From Bosea vaviloviae (GTDB lineage: Bacteria; Pseudomonadota; Alphaproteobacteria; Rhizobiales; Beijerinckiaceae): a stretch of 64,000 nt of DNA. The notes under the pieces were generated by a model. The model ran no database searches, was not told the DNA's origin, and worked only from the letters and a program-made list of their open reading frames with translations. The position numbers and the translations under genes were made by a program. Shown here in pieces: positions 50,744 to 60,437 of this stretch. The stretch spans positions 2,409,001 through 2,473,000 of the forward strand of contig NZ_CP017147.1 in assembly GCF_001741865.1 (NCBI RefSeq), read 5' to 3'. Numbering within the stretch: the stretch's first letter is position 1; each line of letters begins with the position of its first letter.

Positions 50744-51973
50744 ATGCCAGTGCAGCGCGACCACGCCTCCGAAATCGCCGCGATCACCAGCCACCCGACA
50801 TTCAAGGCGGCGGTCGAAGTGCTCGACGCCGATCACGACCGCACCGTTGCCGACATCATCACGCTGACCGAGATTCCATCCCCGCCCTTCAAGGAAGACA
50901 GGCGCGCTGCCGCTTATCTGGAGATGCTGCGCGCGCATGGTCTCGAGGATGTCGAGCAGGACGAGATCGGTAATGTCATGGGCGTCAGGCGCGGCACCGG
51001 CAATGGTGGGCTGATCGTGGTCGCCGCACATCTCGACACGGTCTTCCCGGAAGGAACCGACGTCACCGTGCGCCGCGAGGGCACCAGGCTCCATGCGCCG
51101 GGGATTGGCGATGACACCCGCAGCCTTGCCGTGCTGCTTGCCTTCATTCGCGCGCTGGACGCCGCCGGTATCCGAACCCGCAACGATATTCTGTTCGTCG
51201 GCGATGTCGGCGAGGAAGGGCTCGGCGACCTGCGCGGCGTCCGCCATCTCTTCAGCAAGGGTCGGTATCGCGACCAGATCGAGGCCTTCATAACCGTCGA
51301 CAGTCCGCAGGTGGACAAGATCGTCGTCGGTGGCGTCGGCTCGAAACGCTATTCTGTCCGGTTCAAAGGGCCGGGCGGTCACAGCTTCAAGGCGTTCGGG
51401 ATCGTGAACCCGATTTATGCCATGGCGCAGGCGATCGTCGAACTCGGCCGCATCGAGGTGCCGGAAACGCCTCGCACCACATTCTGCGCCTCCATCGTCG
51501 GCGGCGGCACGTCGGTGAATGCGATTCCCGAGGAGGCGTGGATCGACATCGACCTCCGGTCGGAAGCGGCGGAGCAGCTTGCCAGGCTGGATGCGCGTTG
51601 CCGCGAGATCGTGGCCGCAGCGGTGGAGCAGGAGAACGCGATCCGTTCGACCAGCGAGGGGGGCATCACCGTCGACATCAGGACATTGGGCGATCGCCCC
51701 GCCGGCAACACGGCCATGGACACAGATATCGTCCAGTTCGCGACAGCAGCGCTTCAGGCACATGGCTTTGCGCCCACGCACGAGGCGTCCTCGACCGATG
51801 CGAATATTCCGATGAGCCTCGGTATCCCCGCGATCAAGATCGGTTCGGGCGGCACCGGCGGCCGGGCGCATTCTCTCGCCGAGTGGATCGATGTCGAGAA
51901 AGCCGCCAGCGTATCGGGCATGACAGCCAGCCTTACAACCATCCTCGCCGTAGCCGGCTTCGTCGGCGAATAA
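50744..51973 (+). CDS. M20-family zinc peptidase/amidohydrolase
   Basis: A 409-residue dizinc hydrolase of family M20, closest in pattern to peptidase T/tripeptidase-like enzymes. Metal ligands: His and Asp in VVAAHLDTVFP, the bridging Asp in APGIGDDTRSLA, Glu pair in FVGDVGEEGLGDLRG, Asp in FITVDS and His in GRAHSLAEW near the end. The dimerisation domain lies between (GVGSKRYSVRFKGPGGHSFKAFG). No signal peptide is seen, so it acts in the cytosol on small peptides or amides. Upstream 50584-50743 shows no other feature. Confidence 0.92.
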   Translation: MPVQRDHASEIAAITSHPTFKAAVEVLDADHDRTVADIITLTEIPSPPFKEDRRAAAYLEMLRAHGLEDVEQDEIGNVMGVRRGTGNGGLIVVAAHLDTVFPEGTDVTVRREGTRLHAPGIGDDTRSLAVLLAFIRALDAAGIRTRNDILFVGDVGEEGLGDLRGVRHLFSKGRYRDQIEAFITVDSPQVDKIVVGGVGSKRYSVRFKGPGGHSFKAFGIVNPIYAMAQAIVELGRIEVPETPRTTFCASIVGGGTSVNAIPEEAWIDIDLRSEAAEQLARLDARCREIVAAAVEQENAIRSTSEGGITVDIRTLGDRPAGNTAMDTDIVQFATAALQAHGFAPTHEASSTDANIPMSLGIPAIKIGSGGTGGRAHSLAEWIDVEKAASVSGMTASLTTILAVAGFVGE

Positions 51974-52037
51974 ACGGTCTTATTGACCGGGGGGTGCTCA
52001 TGGCTTCCGACCGATGTTGGCCTTTTCTTTGCCTTGA

Positions 52038-52090
52038 TATCCACGCCGGCATTCCGGGGTATCGCGCAGCGATGAGCGCCGGAATGACGG
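52038..52090. repeat. imperfect palindromic repeat (CATTCCGG type)
   Basis: CGCCGGCATTCCGG faces GCGCCGGAATGACGG across about 20 bases with a nested GCGCAGCGATG segment. It is a shorter relative of the element at 37630. It lies after the M20 gene. Confidence 0.6.
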
Positions 52091-52150
52091 GTAGTGGGTC
52101 TGTTTGAATTTCTGCTCCGGGTGGATCGCGGACGTTGGGCCTTTTGCCCT

Positions 52151-52554
52151 CTAAAGGCCGACCGGACTAATCCGCACAAACACCGCTTTCACCACGTCCC
52201 TCTGCGAGCCGGTCAGTTCAACATAGAGACGCGCATCAACGATAGCTAAATAAATGCGGAAAAATTGCCGGCACGGGGTTCTCCAGCAGTCGGTTTCCAG
52301 CGGCCTATCCCGGAAGCGGCAAGCACAGTACTTTCGGTCTCTAAATGGATGCGACCTGCCCAACCATTGTTAGCAGTCACGCTTAAATGGTCATCTTCGC
52401 GTGCAAGGCGAACTTGGCAGGATTGGCATTCACCTGCGTTCGACTGCACTTGCTGCCAAGTGCCAAGCATCAGGTTCTCTTGTGACCAAGCCGGCCAGAA
52501 TGTGAGCAATACGCCAACCGCGGAAACGAAAGGTAGTGAGGCAAGCCGGATCAT
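52151..52554 (-). pseudogene. exported small protein gene with a frameshift
   Basis: The N-terminal part (52246-52554) has a signal peptide (LASLPFVSAVGVLLTFWPAWSQ) and a domain ending GRWKPTAGEPRAGNFSAFI before a stop. The C-terminal part continues in another frame as FRIYLAIVDARLYVELTGSQRDVVKAVFVRI, a convincing beta-strand end. One extra T in the run of five (minus strand, near 52260) would join them as GNF-FRIYLAIVDARLYVEL. It is therefore a pseudogene, or a homopolymer error in the assembly. The protein family is not named. Confidence 0.65.
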
Positions 52555-52782
52555 TGGAGAACTGCTCTCTCGCGCTCCGCTGGCGGCCGCCAGCTATTTC
52601 GATCACTAATGTCTGCAGAATGGCACGATTGGGAAGTTGTCAGCAAAGCGCCAAATACCCGCCCGCCATTTTCTCGCACCAGCCCGAATGCCGACCTTCC
52701 TGATGTCGCCATTGGGTCGGAACCGGCCCCCAAACTGACCGACTACCGAATGACGGCGGTGCATCGCGACGAAACGCGCGCC

Positions 52783-53544
52783 TCACGTCTGCACGCTGTC
52801 CTTTGCAGCCGGCTCCCAGGCGTCGCCGGCACCAGTGACGATGCGGGCATAGGCCTCTTCGGGCGTGTCGGCATAGGCAAACAGCGAGAGATCCTCCGGC
52901 CGGATGAAGCCGGCTTCGCGCAGCGTGTCGAGATTGAGCAGGCTTTTCCAGAAGGCGCTGTCATAGAGCACGATCGGCACCGGCGGCATCTTGCCGGTCT
53001 GGACCAGCGTCATCACCTCGAACAATTCGTCCAGCGTGCCGAAGCCGCCGGGGAAGGCGACAAGCGCGGCTGCCCGCATGGCGAAATGCATCTTGCGCAT
53101 CGCGAAATAATGGAAACGGAAGGTCAGGTCCGGCGTCGACCAGGCATTGGGCTCCTGCTCATGCGGCAAGGTGATGTTGAGGCCGATCGAGAGCGCCCCG
53201 GCCTCCGTCGCGCCGCGATTGGCCGCCTCCATGATGCCCGGCCCGCCGCCGGTGGCAATGACGTGGTTGCGGCCGGCCTCGCGCTCGGCCAACGCGCCGC
53301 CGCGCTCCGAGGCGATCCGGGCGAAGGCCCGCGCCGCCTCGTACCAGGGATTGCCCTCCCGCACCCGCGCCGAGCCGAAGACGACGATGGTCGAGACGAT
53401 GCCGCGCGCCCGCAGGCTGTCCTCGGCCTTCTGGTATTCGAGCATGAAGCGCGCCCCGCGTGTGGAATCGCCGAGGATGAAGTCGGTGTCGAGGGCAGCG
53501 ATACGATAAGAGGGGGAGGTTTTCTGGGCGGTGTTGTCAGGCAT
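52783..53544 (-). CDS. LOG-family Rossmann protein
   Basis: A 253-residue protein of the LOG/TIGR00730 family, with nucleotide-binding Rossmann fold. Both family motifs are present: ATGGGPGIMEAANRGA and FPGGFGTLDELFEVMTLVQTGK. Related enzymes release cytokinin-type bases from nucleoside monophosphates or act as phosphoribohydrolases; many are mis-annotated as lysine decarboxylases. The start was placed at 53544 (MPDNTAQK); the frame allows 53580. It follows the SCO gene on the same strand by 55 bases. Confidence 0.9.
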   Translation of the reverse strand: MPDNTAQKTSPSYRIAALDTDFILGDSTRGARFMLEYQKAEDSLRARGIVSTIVVFGSARVREGNPWYEAARAFARIASERGGALAEREAGRNHVIATGGGPGIMEAANRGATEAGALSIGLNITLPHEQEPNAWSTPDLTFRFHYFAMRKMHFAMRAAALVAFPGGFGTLDELFEVMTLVQTGKMPPVPIVLYDSAFWKSLLNLDTLREAGFIRPEDLSLFAYADTPEEAYARIVTGAGDAWEPAAKDSVQT

Positions 53545-53599
53545 GGCATCGGTCCTGTGGGGTATGCCTTGCATAGCCATGCAGGCGCGGCCTGTCGCC

Positions 53600-54238
53600 T
53601 CAGGCGAGATATTTCCGCAGGATCGCGGCCAGCCGCTCGGCTCCCGAATTATGCGGCAGCAACGTCACGAAGCGCCCGTCCGGCCCTATCAGATAGATCA
53701 GCGAGCCGTGATCGACGGCATATTCGCCGGCGCCATGATGCGGTTGTGTCAGCTTGCGGCGATGGACCTTGTAGGCTTTGGCCGTTGCCGCGATCTCCGC
53801 TTCGCTACCGGTGAGCCCGATCAGGCGCGGGTGGAAAGCGGCGACATAGGTCGCCATGACTGGCGGCGTGTCGTTGGCGGGATCGACCGTGACGAAGAGC
53901 GGCACGAGCTTGTCCGCGAGCGGGCCAACCGCATCGAGCGCCTGCGCGATGACCGGCAAATCAACCGGACAGGTATCGGTGCAGCGGGTGAACCCGAAAT
54001 AGACCAGCATGAAGCGGTCGCGAAAGTCCCGATCGCTGACGCGCCGGCCGTTATGGTCGGTCAGCGTGAACGGCCCGCCGAACTGCGTCGCCAAGCGATC
54101 AGGGGAGGTGCCAGCAGGAGCGGTATGGGAATGGCCGCGATGAGCTTGCGCGAATGCATGGTCTTGCACGAAAGCCGGAGAACAAGAGAAAGCGGCGAGT
54201 CCCGCCAGGAAGCGCCTCCGGGCGGTCTCATTCGTCAT
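53600..54238 (-). CDS. SCO1/SenC-family protein
   Basis: A 212-residue exported thioredoxin-fold protein. The N terminus has RRRFLAGLAAFSCSPAFVQDHAFAQA, with a twin-Arg-like signal. The copper/thiol motif is FGFTRCTDTCPVDLP (C-x3-C) and the conserved His is in YAVDHGSLIYLIGPDG. SCO proteins deliver copper to cytochrome oxidase or act as thiol reductases. It ends an operon with two exported cysteine-containing proteins, so the three may form one periplasmic redox or metal system. Confidence 0.92.
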   Translation of the reverse strand: MTNETARRRFLAGLAAFSCSPAFVQDHAFAQAHRGHSHTAPAGTSPDRLATQFGGPFTLTDHNGRRVSDRDFRDRFMLVYFGFTRCTDTCPVDLPVIAQALDAVGPLADKLVPLFVTVDPANDTPPVMATYVAAFHPRLIGLTGSEAEIAATAKAYKVHRRKLTQPHHGAGEYAVDHGSLIYLIGPDGRFVTLLPHNSGAERLAAILRKYLA

Positions 54239-54246
54239 GCCCGGCC

Positions 54247-54771
54247 TCACGGCTTCGGCTTGGGCAGCAGGCCCTTGATACCGAGGGGGCCGTCCTCGGC
54301 GATGATCCGGTTCGCTTCCGGATCGGCGCGCCACCACTCTTCGGCCTTGCCGTTGCGCGCCTCCCAATCCGCCTTGAAGCGCTCGGCGGGCGTGAAGGGT
54401 CCAGCCGCATCGATCCTGATGCCCTGCACGAAGAACAAGGTTATGGCCGGGTTCTCGATCAGGAGCCCGTCGGCCTCGATTTCCTTGCCGCAGAAGCCGA
54501 TCAGATCGGGGATTGATCCGGCGAAATCGATGTTCGACTTGGCCACGAGCCTGAACGTGCCATCCGTCAGCAGCAGGCCGAGCTGGCGCTTGCCGGCACC
54601 GCAATCGGGCGCGCAGCGGCCCTTGAGCTGGCACAGCGCGTCGACGACGCGTCCCTTCAGGACGACTGCCTTCTCATGCGGGATATTCCAGGCTTCGGCG
54701 GCCAGGGAGGAGGTGGCGCTGGACACTGTAAAAATCATCAGCGCGAGGCGTATCGTGGCGAGAGCTTTCAT
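54247..54771 (-). CDS. exported cysteine-containing protein in the SCO cluster
   Basis: A 174-residue exported protein of unknown family. The signal is MKALATIRLALMIFTVSSATSSLA. The mature part has VVLKGRVVDALCQLKGRCAPDCGAGKRQLGLLLTDGTFRLVAKS, with three Cys, and later GFCGKEIEADGLLIENPAITLFFVQGI. It resembles the next protein upstream (VHGEISDTWCSISG... QCAVWCALGGIPVSIRD), so the two are likely ancient paralogues of an OB-like fold. It lies three bases after that gene and eight before the SCO gene. Confidence 0.75.
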   Translation of the reverse strand: MKALATIRLALMIFTVSSATSSLAAEAWNIPHEKAVVLKGRVVDALCQLKGRCAPDCGAGKRQLGLLLTDGTFRLVAKSNIDFAGSIPDLIGFCGKEIEADGLLIENPAITLFFVQGIRIDAAGPFTPAERFKADWEARNGKAEEWWRADPEANRIIAEDGPLGIKGLLPKPKP

Positions 54772-54774
54772 CGC

Positions 54775-55215
54775 TCAGTTTCCGAACGGCTGGATGCCGT
54801 ATTCCTCATGCGTCATGGTGATGACGCCCTTGTCGTCGGCGATGCGGTCGACCAGCAGGTAGTTCACCCCGTCGCGCTCGAGCAATTCGCCATCGACCGC
54901 AACCTCATGCGTTGCCATGCGCGCGATGCGGGGATTGGCGGCGCTGTCCTCGTCGTCGCCGATCTTCAGGATCAGATAGAGTTCGCCCTTGGCGTCGCGG
55001 ATGCTGACCGGGATGCCGCCGAGCGCGCACCAGACCGCGCATTGGTGATGAGCGGTGCCCTTGGCGAACATCAGCCCGCTGATCGAGCACCAGGTGTCGC
55101 TGATCTCGCCGTGGACAGTGACGCGCCTGCCATCCTGTGCGGCGGCGGATGCGAGGGGGAGGGCGGAGAGCGCCGCCGCCAGCACCATCGTCTGCCAGTG
55201 AGACATGATTGTCAT
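54775..55215 (-). CDS. exported cysteine-containing protein, first gene of the SCO cluster
   Basis: A 146-residue exported protein. The signal peptide is MSHWQTMVLAAALSALPLASAAAQ. The mature part reads VTVHGEISDTWCSISGLMFAKGTAHHQCAVWCALGGIPVSIRDAKGELYLILKIGDDED, with three Cys and a His pair that could bind metal. No family is recognised. The start is 55215 or 55206; the frame runs on to 55308 but the signal begins here. It opens a three-gene operon with SCO, divergent from pheS. Confidence 0.75.
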   Translation of the reverse strand: MTIMSHWQTMVLAAALSALPLASAAAQDGRRVTVHGEISDTWCSISGLMFAKGTAHHQCAVWCALGGIPVSIRDAKGELYLILKIGDDEDSAANPRIARMATHEVAVDGELLERDGVNYLLVDRIADDKGVITMTHEEYGIQPFGN

Positions 55216-55311
55216 GCAACTGCGCCCATAGCCGTGCAACTGCCCGGATTTCGCGTTCCAGCGCTGCTTTGCCGGCATGATTGCCTCTAGCATCGGCGCT
55301 GGCGACACCCG

Positions 55312-55436
55312 AGAGCCGGATGATTTCCAATGGAATCACAAAGTGATCCCATTGGAAATCTGAATCCGTCTCTCATCAAAGAGTTAGAGCAGGATTTATG
55401 CGAAAAACCGGTTTCCACTTTTTCGCATCCTGCTCT
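55312..55436 (-). repeat. 125-bp composite palindromic element, copy 2
   Basis: Same length and order as 30468-30592 but in the opposite orientation. Hairpin B is GATTTCCAATGGAATCA with TGATCCCATTGGAAATC (55322-55360, one G-T pair). Hairpin A ends at CCTGCTCT (55436). It occupies the promoter/leader region 33 bases before the pheS start. Confidence 0.92.
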
Positions 55437-55468
55437 AGAAGATGCCTCGCAAATGGACCAGAGCAGGC

Positions 55469-56551
55469 ATGAACGAGATCGATAACTTAGGCGCGAGCCT
55501 CCTTGCCGACATCGCCGGCGCGCAGGACGAGACCGCCCTGGAGCAGGTCAGGATCGCGGCGCTGGGCAAGGCCGGCTCGATCTCGGCGCTGCTCAAGACG
55601 CTGGGCGCCATGACGCCCGAGGAGCGCAAGGAAAAGGGGCCGCTGATCAACGGCCTGCGCGACACGGTGCAAGGCGCGCTCTCCGCCCGCAAGGAGGCGC
55701 TGGGCGAGGCCGCGCTCGACGCCAGGCTCGCCTCCGAGACGGTCGACATCACCTTGCCGGTCCGCGAGGGGCCCGAGGCGCGCGGCCGCATCCACCCGAT
55801 CAGCCAGGTCATCGACGAGATCACCGCGATCTTCGGCGATATGGGCTTCTCGGTGGCGGAAGGTCCGGATGTCGAGACCGACGACCTCAACTTCACCAAG
55901 CTGAACTTCCCCATCGGCCATCCCGCCCGCGAGATGCACGACACCTTCTTCTTCGCGCCCGACGCCAATGGCGAGCGCAAGCTGCTGCGCACCCATACCT
56001 CGCCGGTCCAGGTCCGCACCATGATGGCGCAGGAGCCGCCGATCCGGGTGATCTGCCCCGGCCGCACCTACCGGATGGATTCCGACCAGACCCACACCCC
56101 GATGTTCCATCAGGTCGAGGGGCTCGTGATCGACAAGAAGGCCCATATGGGCCACATGAAATGGGTGCTTGAGGAGTTCTGCAAGGCGTTCTTCGAGATC
56201 GACAACGTCAAGATGCGCTTTCGCCCCTCCTTCTTCCCCTTCACCGAGCCTTCGGTCGAGGTCGATATCCAATGCTCGCGCAAGGGCGGCGAGATCCGCT
56301 TCGGCGAGGGCGAGGACTGGCTCGAGATTCTCGGCTGCGGCATGGTCCACCCCAATGTGCTGCGCAATTGCGGGCTCGATCCGGATGTCTATCAGGGCTT
56401 CGCCTGGGGCATGGGCATCGACCGCATCGCCATGCTGAAATACGGCATGCCGGATCTGCGCCCCTTCTTCGAGGCGGATCTGCGCTGGCTCGCCCATTAC
56501 GGCTTCCGGCCGCTCGACCTGCCGACCTTGACGGGTGGGCTGTCGTCATGA
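55469..56551 (+). CDS. pheS: phenylalanine--tRNA ligase alpha subunit
   Basis: A 360-residue alpha subunit, the catalytic chain of the (alpha-beta)2 enzyme. The N-terminal coiled coil is followed by the class II core: motif region [90 protein letters not shown], and motif 3 [17 protein letters not shown]. Start 55469 gives the standard length and has a GAGCAGG site. The open frame begins 27 bases earlier. Its stop overlaps a short 11-codon frame leading into the next gene. Confidence 0.97.
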   Translation: MNEIDNLGASLLADIAGAQDETALEQVRIAALGKAGSISALLKTLGAMTPEERKEKGPLINGLRDTVQGALSARKEALGEAALDARLASETVDITLPVREGPEARGRIHPISQVIDEITAIFGDMGFSVAEGPDVETDDLNFTKLNFPIGHPAREMHDTFFFAPDANGERKLLRTHTSPVQVRTMMAQEPPIRVICPGRTYRMDSDQTHTPMFHQVEGLVIDKKAHMGHMKWVLEEFCKAFFEIDNVKMRFRPSFFPFTEPSVEVDIQCSRKGGEIRFGEGEDWLEILGCGMVHPNVLRNCGLDPDVYQGFAWGMGIDRIAMLKYGMPDLRPFFEADLRWLAHYGFRPLDLPTLTGGLSS

Positions 56552-56583
56552 GCGCGCGGCGGCATCAGGGGAGGGTGCGGTGA
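56548..56583 (+). other. 11-codon bridging reading frame between pheS and the glycosyltransferase
   Basis: An ATG overlaps the pheS stop (ATGA) and opens [11 protein letters not shown], whose TGA stop overlaps the GTG start of the next gene (GTGA at 56580-56583). Ribosomes finishing pheS could be handed on through it. It may also be a chance arrangement. Confidence 0.4.
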
Positions 56584-57767
56584 GCCTGGCGGCATCTGCT
56601 GGCCTGTTCGCGGCGCTCGCCCTCGCGATCAACCTGCTCTGCCAGGTGATCGCCCTGGTGCGCCTGCGCCGCAAGGATGCCGGCTGCGCCCTGCTCGATG
56701 CGCAGCCCCCGGTGACCATCGTGCGCCCGGTGCGCGGCATCGAGGCCTTCAGCAGGGAGACGGCGACCTCCGGTCTCCTGCTCGACTATCCCCACTACCA
56801 GACGATCTTCTGCGTTGCCGATGCCGATGATCCGATCGTGCCGTTGATCGCCGAGCTGATCGGCCGCTTCGGCTCCGAGCGGGTCAGCCTGATCACCGGC
56901 GATGTCGCCGTCAGCGCCAATCCCAAGCTCAACAACTGCGTCAAGGGCTGGGAAGCGGCGACGACCGAATGGGCCATCCTGGCCGATTCCAACGTGCTGA
57001 TGCCGAGGGACTACATCCAGCGCATGCTGGCCTCCTGGCGCCCCGACACCGGGCTCGTCTGCTCGACGCCGGCAGGCTCGCGCCCGCAGGGCTTCTGGGC
57101 CGAGCTCGAATGCGCCTTCCTCAATACCTTCCAGGCGCGCTGGCAATATGCCGGCGAGGCGCTCGGCTTCGGCTTCGCGCAGGGCAAGTCGATGCTCTGG
57201 AACAAGCCTTTCCTCGACGCCAATGGCGGTATCGCGGTGCTGGGCGAGGAAATCGCCGAGGACGCCGCCGCCACCAAGCTGGTGCGCCGGGCCGGCAAGC
57301 ATGTCCATCTCGTCGGCCAGCCCTTCGAGCAGCCCTTGGGCGAGCGCTCCCTGTATGACGTCGTGCAGCGGCAGTTCCGCTGGGCGCGCCTGCGCCGGGT
57401 GACCTTCCTGCCCTTCTTCGCGCCCGAGATCCTGTCCGGCCCGCTGCTGCCGGCGCTGTGCGCGGCTTTCGCTGCCGCGGTCTACGGATACTCCGCATGG
57501 CTTGGCCCGGCACTCGTGCTGCTGCCCTGGTATGTGGCGGAGATGGCGCTGGCCTATGGCGTCGGCTGGTATCTCTCCTGGCGCATGCCGCTGGCGCTGT
57601 TGCTGCGGGATCTGATCTTCCCGGGCGTCTGGGCCTATGCCTTCATCGCCGGCGAGGTTACCTGGCGCGGCAATTCCATGAAGATCCGGACGGATGGGGA
57701 CGACCAGCTCAACGCTGCGTCGCCCGCGATGTCCCATGCCAATCTGAGAAGTGACGGACACTCATGA
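56580..57767 (+). CDS. ceramide-glucosyltransferase-like GT2/GT21 protein
   Basis: A 395-residue membrane glycosyltransferase. One N-terminal helix, then a GT-A domain with the D-D-D-(Q/R)xxRW pattern: [33 protein letters not shown], and [10 protein letters not shown], followed by three C-terminal helices. It matches GT21 ceramide glucosyltransferases and hopanoid HpnI-type enzymes, so its acceptor is probably a lipid. The start is a GTG at 56580 with GGGGAGGG before it. It lies between pheS and pheT and its stop overlaps the pheT ATG (ATGA). Confidence 0.9.
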   Translation: MSLAASAGLFAALALAINLLCQVIALVRLRRKDAGCALLDAQPPVTIVRPVRGIEAFSRETATSGLLLDYPHYQTIFCVADADDPIVPLIAELIGRFGSERVSLITGDVAVSANPKLNNCVKGWEAATTEWAILADSNVLMPRDYIQRMLASWRPDTGLVCSTPAGSRPQGFWAELECAFLNTFQARWQYAGEALGFGFAQGKSMLWNKPFLDANGGIAVLGEEIAEDAAATKLVRRAGKHVHLVGQPFEQPLGERSLYDVVQRQFRWARLRRVTFLPFFAPEILSGPLLPALCAAFAAAVYGYSAWLGPALVLLPWYVAEMALAYGVGWYLSWRMPLALLLRDLIFPGVWAYAFIAGEVTWRGNSMKIRTDGDDQLNAASPAMSHANLRSDGHS

Positions 57768-60187
57768 AGTTCTCTCTGTCCTGGTTGAAGGACCATCTCG
57801 ACACTACGGATTCGCTCGACACCGTCACGGAGACGCTGACCCGCGTCGGGCTCGAGGTCGAGGCCGTCGAAGACAAGGCGAAGGCTCTCCAGGCCTTCAC
57901 CATCGCCTATGTGATCGAGGCCAAGCAGCACCCGAACGCCGACCGGCTGCGCGTCTGCATGGTCGACACCGGCGCGGGCGAACCCGTGCAGGTCGTCTGC
58001 GGCGCGCCCAATGCCCGCACCGGCATGAAGAGCGTCTTCTCAGCCCCCGGCACCTACATCCCCGGCAAGGACATCACGCTCGGCAAGGGCGTCATTCGCG
58101 GCGTCGAGTCGAACGGCATGCTCTGCTCGGCCGCCGAGTTGCAGCTCTCCGAGGATCATGACGGCATCATCGACCTGCCTGACGACGCACCTGTCGGCCA
58201 GCCCTATGCCACCTATGCCGGGCTCGACGATGCCGTGATCGAGATCGCGGTGACGCCCAACCGCGCCGATGCGCTCGGCGTCGCCGGCGTCGCGCGCGAC
58301 CTCGCCGCCGCCGGGCTTGGTGGCCTCAAGACGACGCAGGCCCAGCCTGTGCGCGGGACTTATCCTTGCCCGGTCAAGGTGACGCTCGATTTCGCCGGGG
58401 CGGACAAGGCCCTCTGCCCGGTCTTCGCTTTGCGGCTGGTGCGCGGCGTCAAGAACGGGCCTTCGCCGGAATGGCTGCAGGCGAGGCTGCGCGCCATCGG
58501 GCTCAGGCCGATCAACGCGCTGGTCGACATCACCAATTTCATGACCTTCGACCGCAACCGGCCGCTGCACGTCTTCGACGCCAACAAGGTCAAGGGCAAT
58601 CTCACGGTGCGCCGCGCCAAGGAGGGCGAGACGATCCTGGCGCTCGACGGCAAGAGCTACACGCTGACCGGCGAGCAGGTCGTCATCGCCGATGAGCATG
58701 GCGTCGAGTCGCTTGCCGGCATCATGGGCGGCGAGGCCTCCGGCTGCGACGAGACCACCACCGATGTGCTGGTCGAGAGCGCGCTCTGGGACCCGCTCAA
58801 CATTGCCCGCTCCGGCCGCGCGCTCGGCATCAACTCCGATGCGCGCTATCGCTTCGAGCGCGGCGTCGATCCCGATTTCACCCGTCCGGGCCTCGATCTC
58901 GCCACCGCGATGATCCTCGATCTCTGCGGCGGCGAAGCCTCCGAGATGGTCTTCGAGGGTGATCTGCCCGAGAGCGCCCATGCGATCGATTTTCCCTGGT
59001 CCGAGGTCAGGCGCCTGACCGGGCTCGATCTGCCGCAGATCGAGATGAAGGTCGCGCTGACCTCGCTCGGCTTCCACGTCTCGGGCGCCGGCGAGCGCGT
59101 CAAGGTCGCCGCTCCGTCCTGGCGCGGCGATGTCGTGGGGAAGGCCGATCTCGTCGAGGAGATCGTGCGTATCGCCGGGCTCGACCGCGTCGTCTCGACG
59201 CCATTGCCGCGCATCAAGGGCGAGGTGGTGAAGCCGGTCCTCACCGTGCTGCAGAAGCGCACCCGTGCCGCCAAGCGCCTGCTCGCCAGCCGCGGCCTCG
59301 TCGAGGCGGTGACCTGGTCCTTCATCTCGCATGACGCCGCGATTGTGTTCGGCGGCGGCTCGCGCCAGCTCGTGCTCGCCAATCCGATCGCGGCCGATCT
59401 CTCCGACATGCGCCCCTCGCTGCTGCCGGGGCTGATCCGCGCGGGCCAGCTCAACGTCGATCGCGGCCTCGGCGACGTCGCGCTGTTCGAGGTCGGGCAG
59501 GTCTTCAAGGACGATACGCCCGAGGGCCAGTTCATCGCCGCGTCCGGCCTGCGCCGGGGCACGGCGAGGCCGGAAGGCGTCGGCCGCCATTGGGACGGCG
59601 CCGCCAGGCCCGTCGATACCTTCGACGCCAAGGCCGATCTCATGGGCCTGCTGACGGGGCTCGGCGTCCCGGTCGGCGGCCTGCAGATCGTCGCGGGCGG
59701 CCCGGCTTGGGCCCATCCCGGCCGTTCGGCCACGCTCCAGTTTGGCCCCAAGGGCGTCATCGGCGCTTTCGGCGAGGTGCACCCCAAGGTGCTGAAGGCG
59801 CTCGACGTCAAGGGCCCGCTCTTCGCCTTCGAGATCCATCTCGATGCGCTGCCGCTGCCGAAATACAAGCCGACCAAGGTCAAGCCGAAGCTGGCGCTCT
59901 CGGGCTTCCAGCCGGTGACGCGCGATTTCGCCTTCATCGTCGAAAAGACGATCGCGGCCGGCGAGATGATGAAGACCGCGCAGAACGCCGACCGGGCTTT
60001 GATCGCGGATGTCTCGGTTTTCGACCTCTATGAAGGGCAAGGCGTCGATGCCGGCAAGAAGTCGGTCGCGCTGGCTGTGACCCTGCAGCCGGTCGACAAG
60101 ACGCTGACCGAGGCCGAGATCGAGGCGGTCGGCGCCAAGATCGTCGCCGAGATGGCCAAGCGCTATGGGGCGGCGCTGCGGGGGTAG
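57764..60187 (+). CDS. pheT: phenylalanine--tRNA ligase beta subunit
   Basis: An 807-residue beta subunit of normal length. Domains in order: N-terminal ([17 protein letters not shown]), the EMAP-like tRNA-binding domain (about 40-150: [20 protein letters not shown]), B3/B4 editing domain ([25 protein letters not shown]), B5, the catalytic-like core ([32 protein letters not shown]) and the C-terminal ferredoxin-like anticodon domain ([13 protein letters not shown]). It is coupled by ATGA to the glycosyltransferase gene. A hairpin follows at 60208. Confidence 0.97.
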   Translation: MKFSLSWLKDHLDTTDSLDTVTETLTRVGLEVEAVEDKAKALQAFTIAYVIEAKQHPNADRLRVCMVDTGAGEPVQVVCGAPNARTGMKSVFSAPGTYIPGKDITLGKGVIRGVESNGMLCSAAELQLSEDHDGIIDLPDDAPVGQPYATYAGLDDAVIEIAVTPNRADALGVAGVARDLAAAGLGGLKTTQAQPVRGTYPCPVKVTLDFAGADKALCPVFALRLVRGVKNGPSPEWLQARLRAIGLRPINALVDITNFMTFDRNRPLHVFDANKVKGNLTVRRAKEGETILALDGKSYTLTGEQVVIADEHGVESLAGIMGGEASGCDETTTDVLVESALWDPLNIARSGRALGINSDARYRFERGVDPDFTRPGLDLATAMILDLCGGEASEMVFEGDLPESAHAIDFPWSEVRRLTGLDLPQIEMKVALTSLGFHVSGAGERVKVAAPSWRGDVVGKADLVEEIVRIAGLDRVVSTPLPRIKGEVVKPVLTVLQKRTRAAKRLLASRGLVEAVTWSFISHDAAIVFGGGSRQLVLANPIAADLSDMRPSLLPGLIRAGQLNVDRGLGDVALFEVGQVFKDDTPEGQFIAASGLRRGTARPEGVGRHWDGAARPVDTFDAKADLMGLLTGLGVPVGGLQIVAGGPAWAHPGRSATLQFGPKGVIGAFGEVHPKVLKALDVKGPLFAFEIHLDALPLPKYKPTKVKPKLALSGFQPVTRDFAFIVEKTIAAGEMMKTAQNADRALIADVSVFDLYEGQGVDAGKKSVALAVTLQPVDKTLTEAEIEAVGAKIVAEMAKRYGAALRG

Positions 60188-60207
60188 GGCACGGGAAACC
60201 CCTTCCG

Positions 60208-60237
60208 CATCGAAGTCGGCTGTTGCCGACTTCGATG
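60208..60237 (+). repeat. 13-bp perfect hairpin after pheT
   Basis: CATCGAAGTCGGC, loop TGTT, and exact complement, 21 bases after the pheT stop. It has no T tract, so it may be a repeat rather than a terminator. Confidence 0.6.
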
Positions 60238-60264
60238 AAGCCGTCGCGGCACGCTGCGAAGGGC

Positions 60265-60390
60265 GCGGGGAACCCTTCTCCCGGATGGGAGAAGGGCAGG
60301 GATGAGGGCCTGCCGCTGATTGTTGAGGTTCGGCGGAGCCGCAACGCCTTCTATTGAGAGGGCACACCCTCATCCGGCCCTCCGGGCCAC
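60265..60390. repeat. inverted pair of palindromic repeats, interrupted by the IS110 element
   Basis: A plus-oriented unit (GGGGAACCCTTCTCCCGG-ATGGGAGAAGGG... at about 60265-60335) is followed by a minus-oriented unit starting GCACACCCTCATCCGG at 60362. The latter is cut at CCAC-CT (60391); its other half, TCTCCCATCCGGGAGAAGG, resumes at 61559. Rejoining gives CACCTTCTCCC, as in the glyS repeat. Confidence 0.85.
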
Positions 60391-60437
60391 CTTGCAACAT
60401 GGATCTGTGCTGAACTGCTGGTGTTCCGTGAGGAATG

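Noticed and set aside
58040..60400. Antisense frame of 786 residues over pheT
   Set aside because: Frame is a by-product of high GC and strong codon bias in pheT; composition is Arg/Asp/Gly/His-rich and no family pattern appears.
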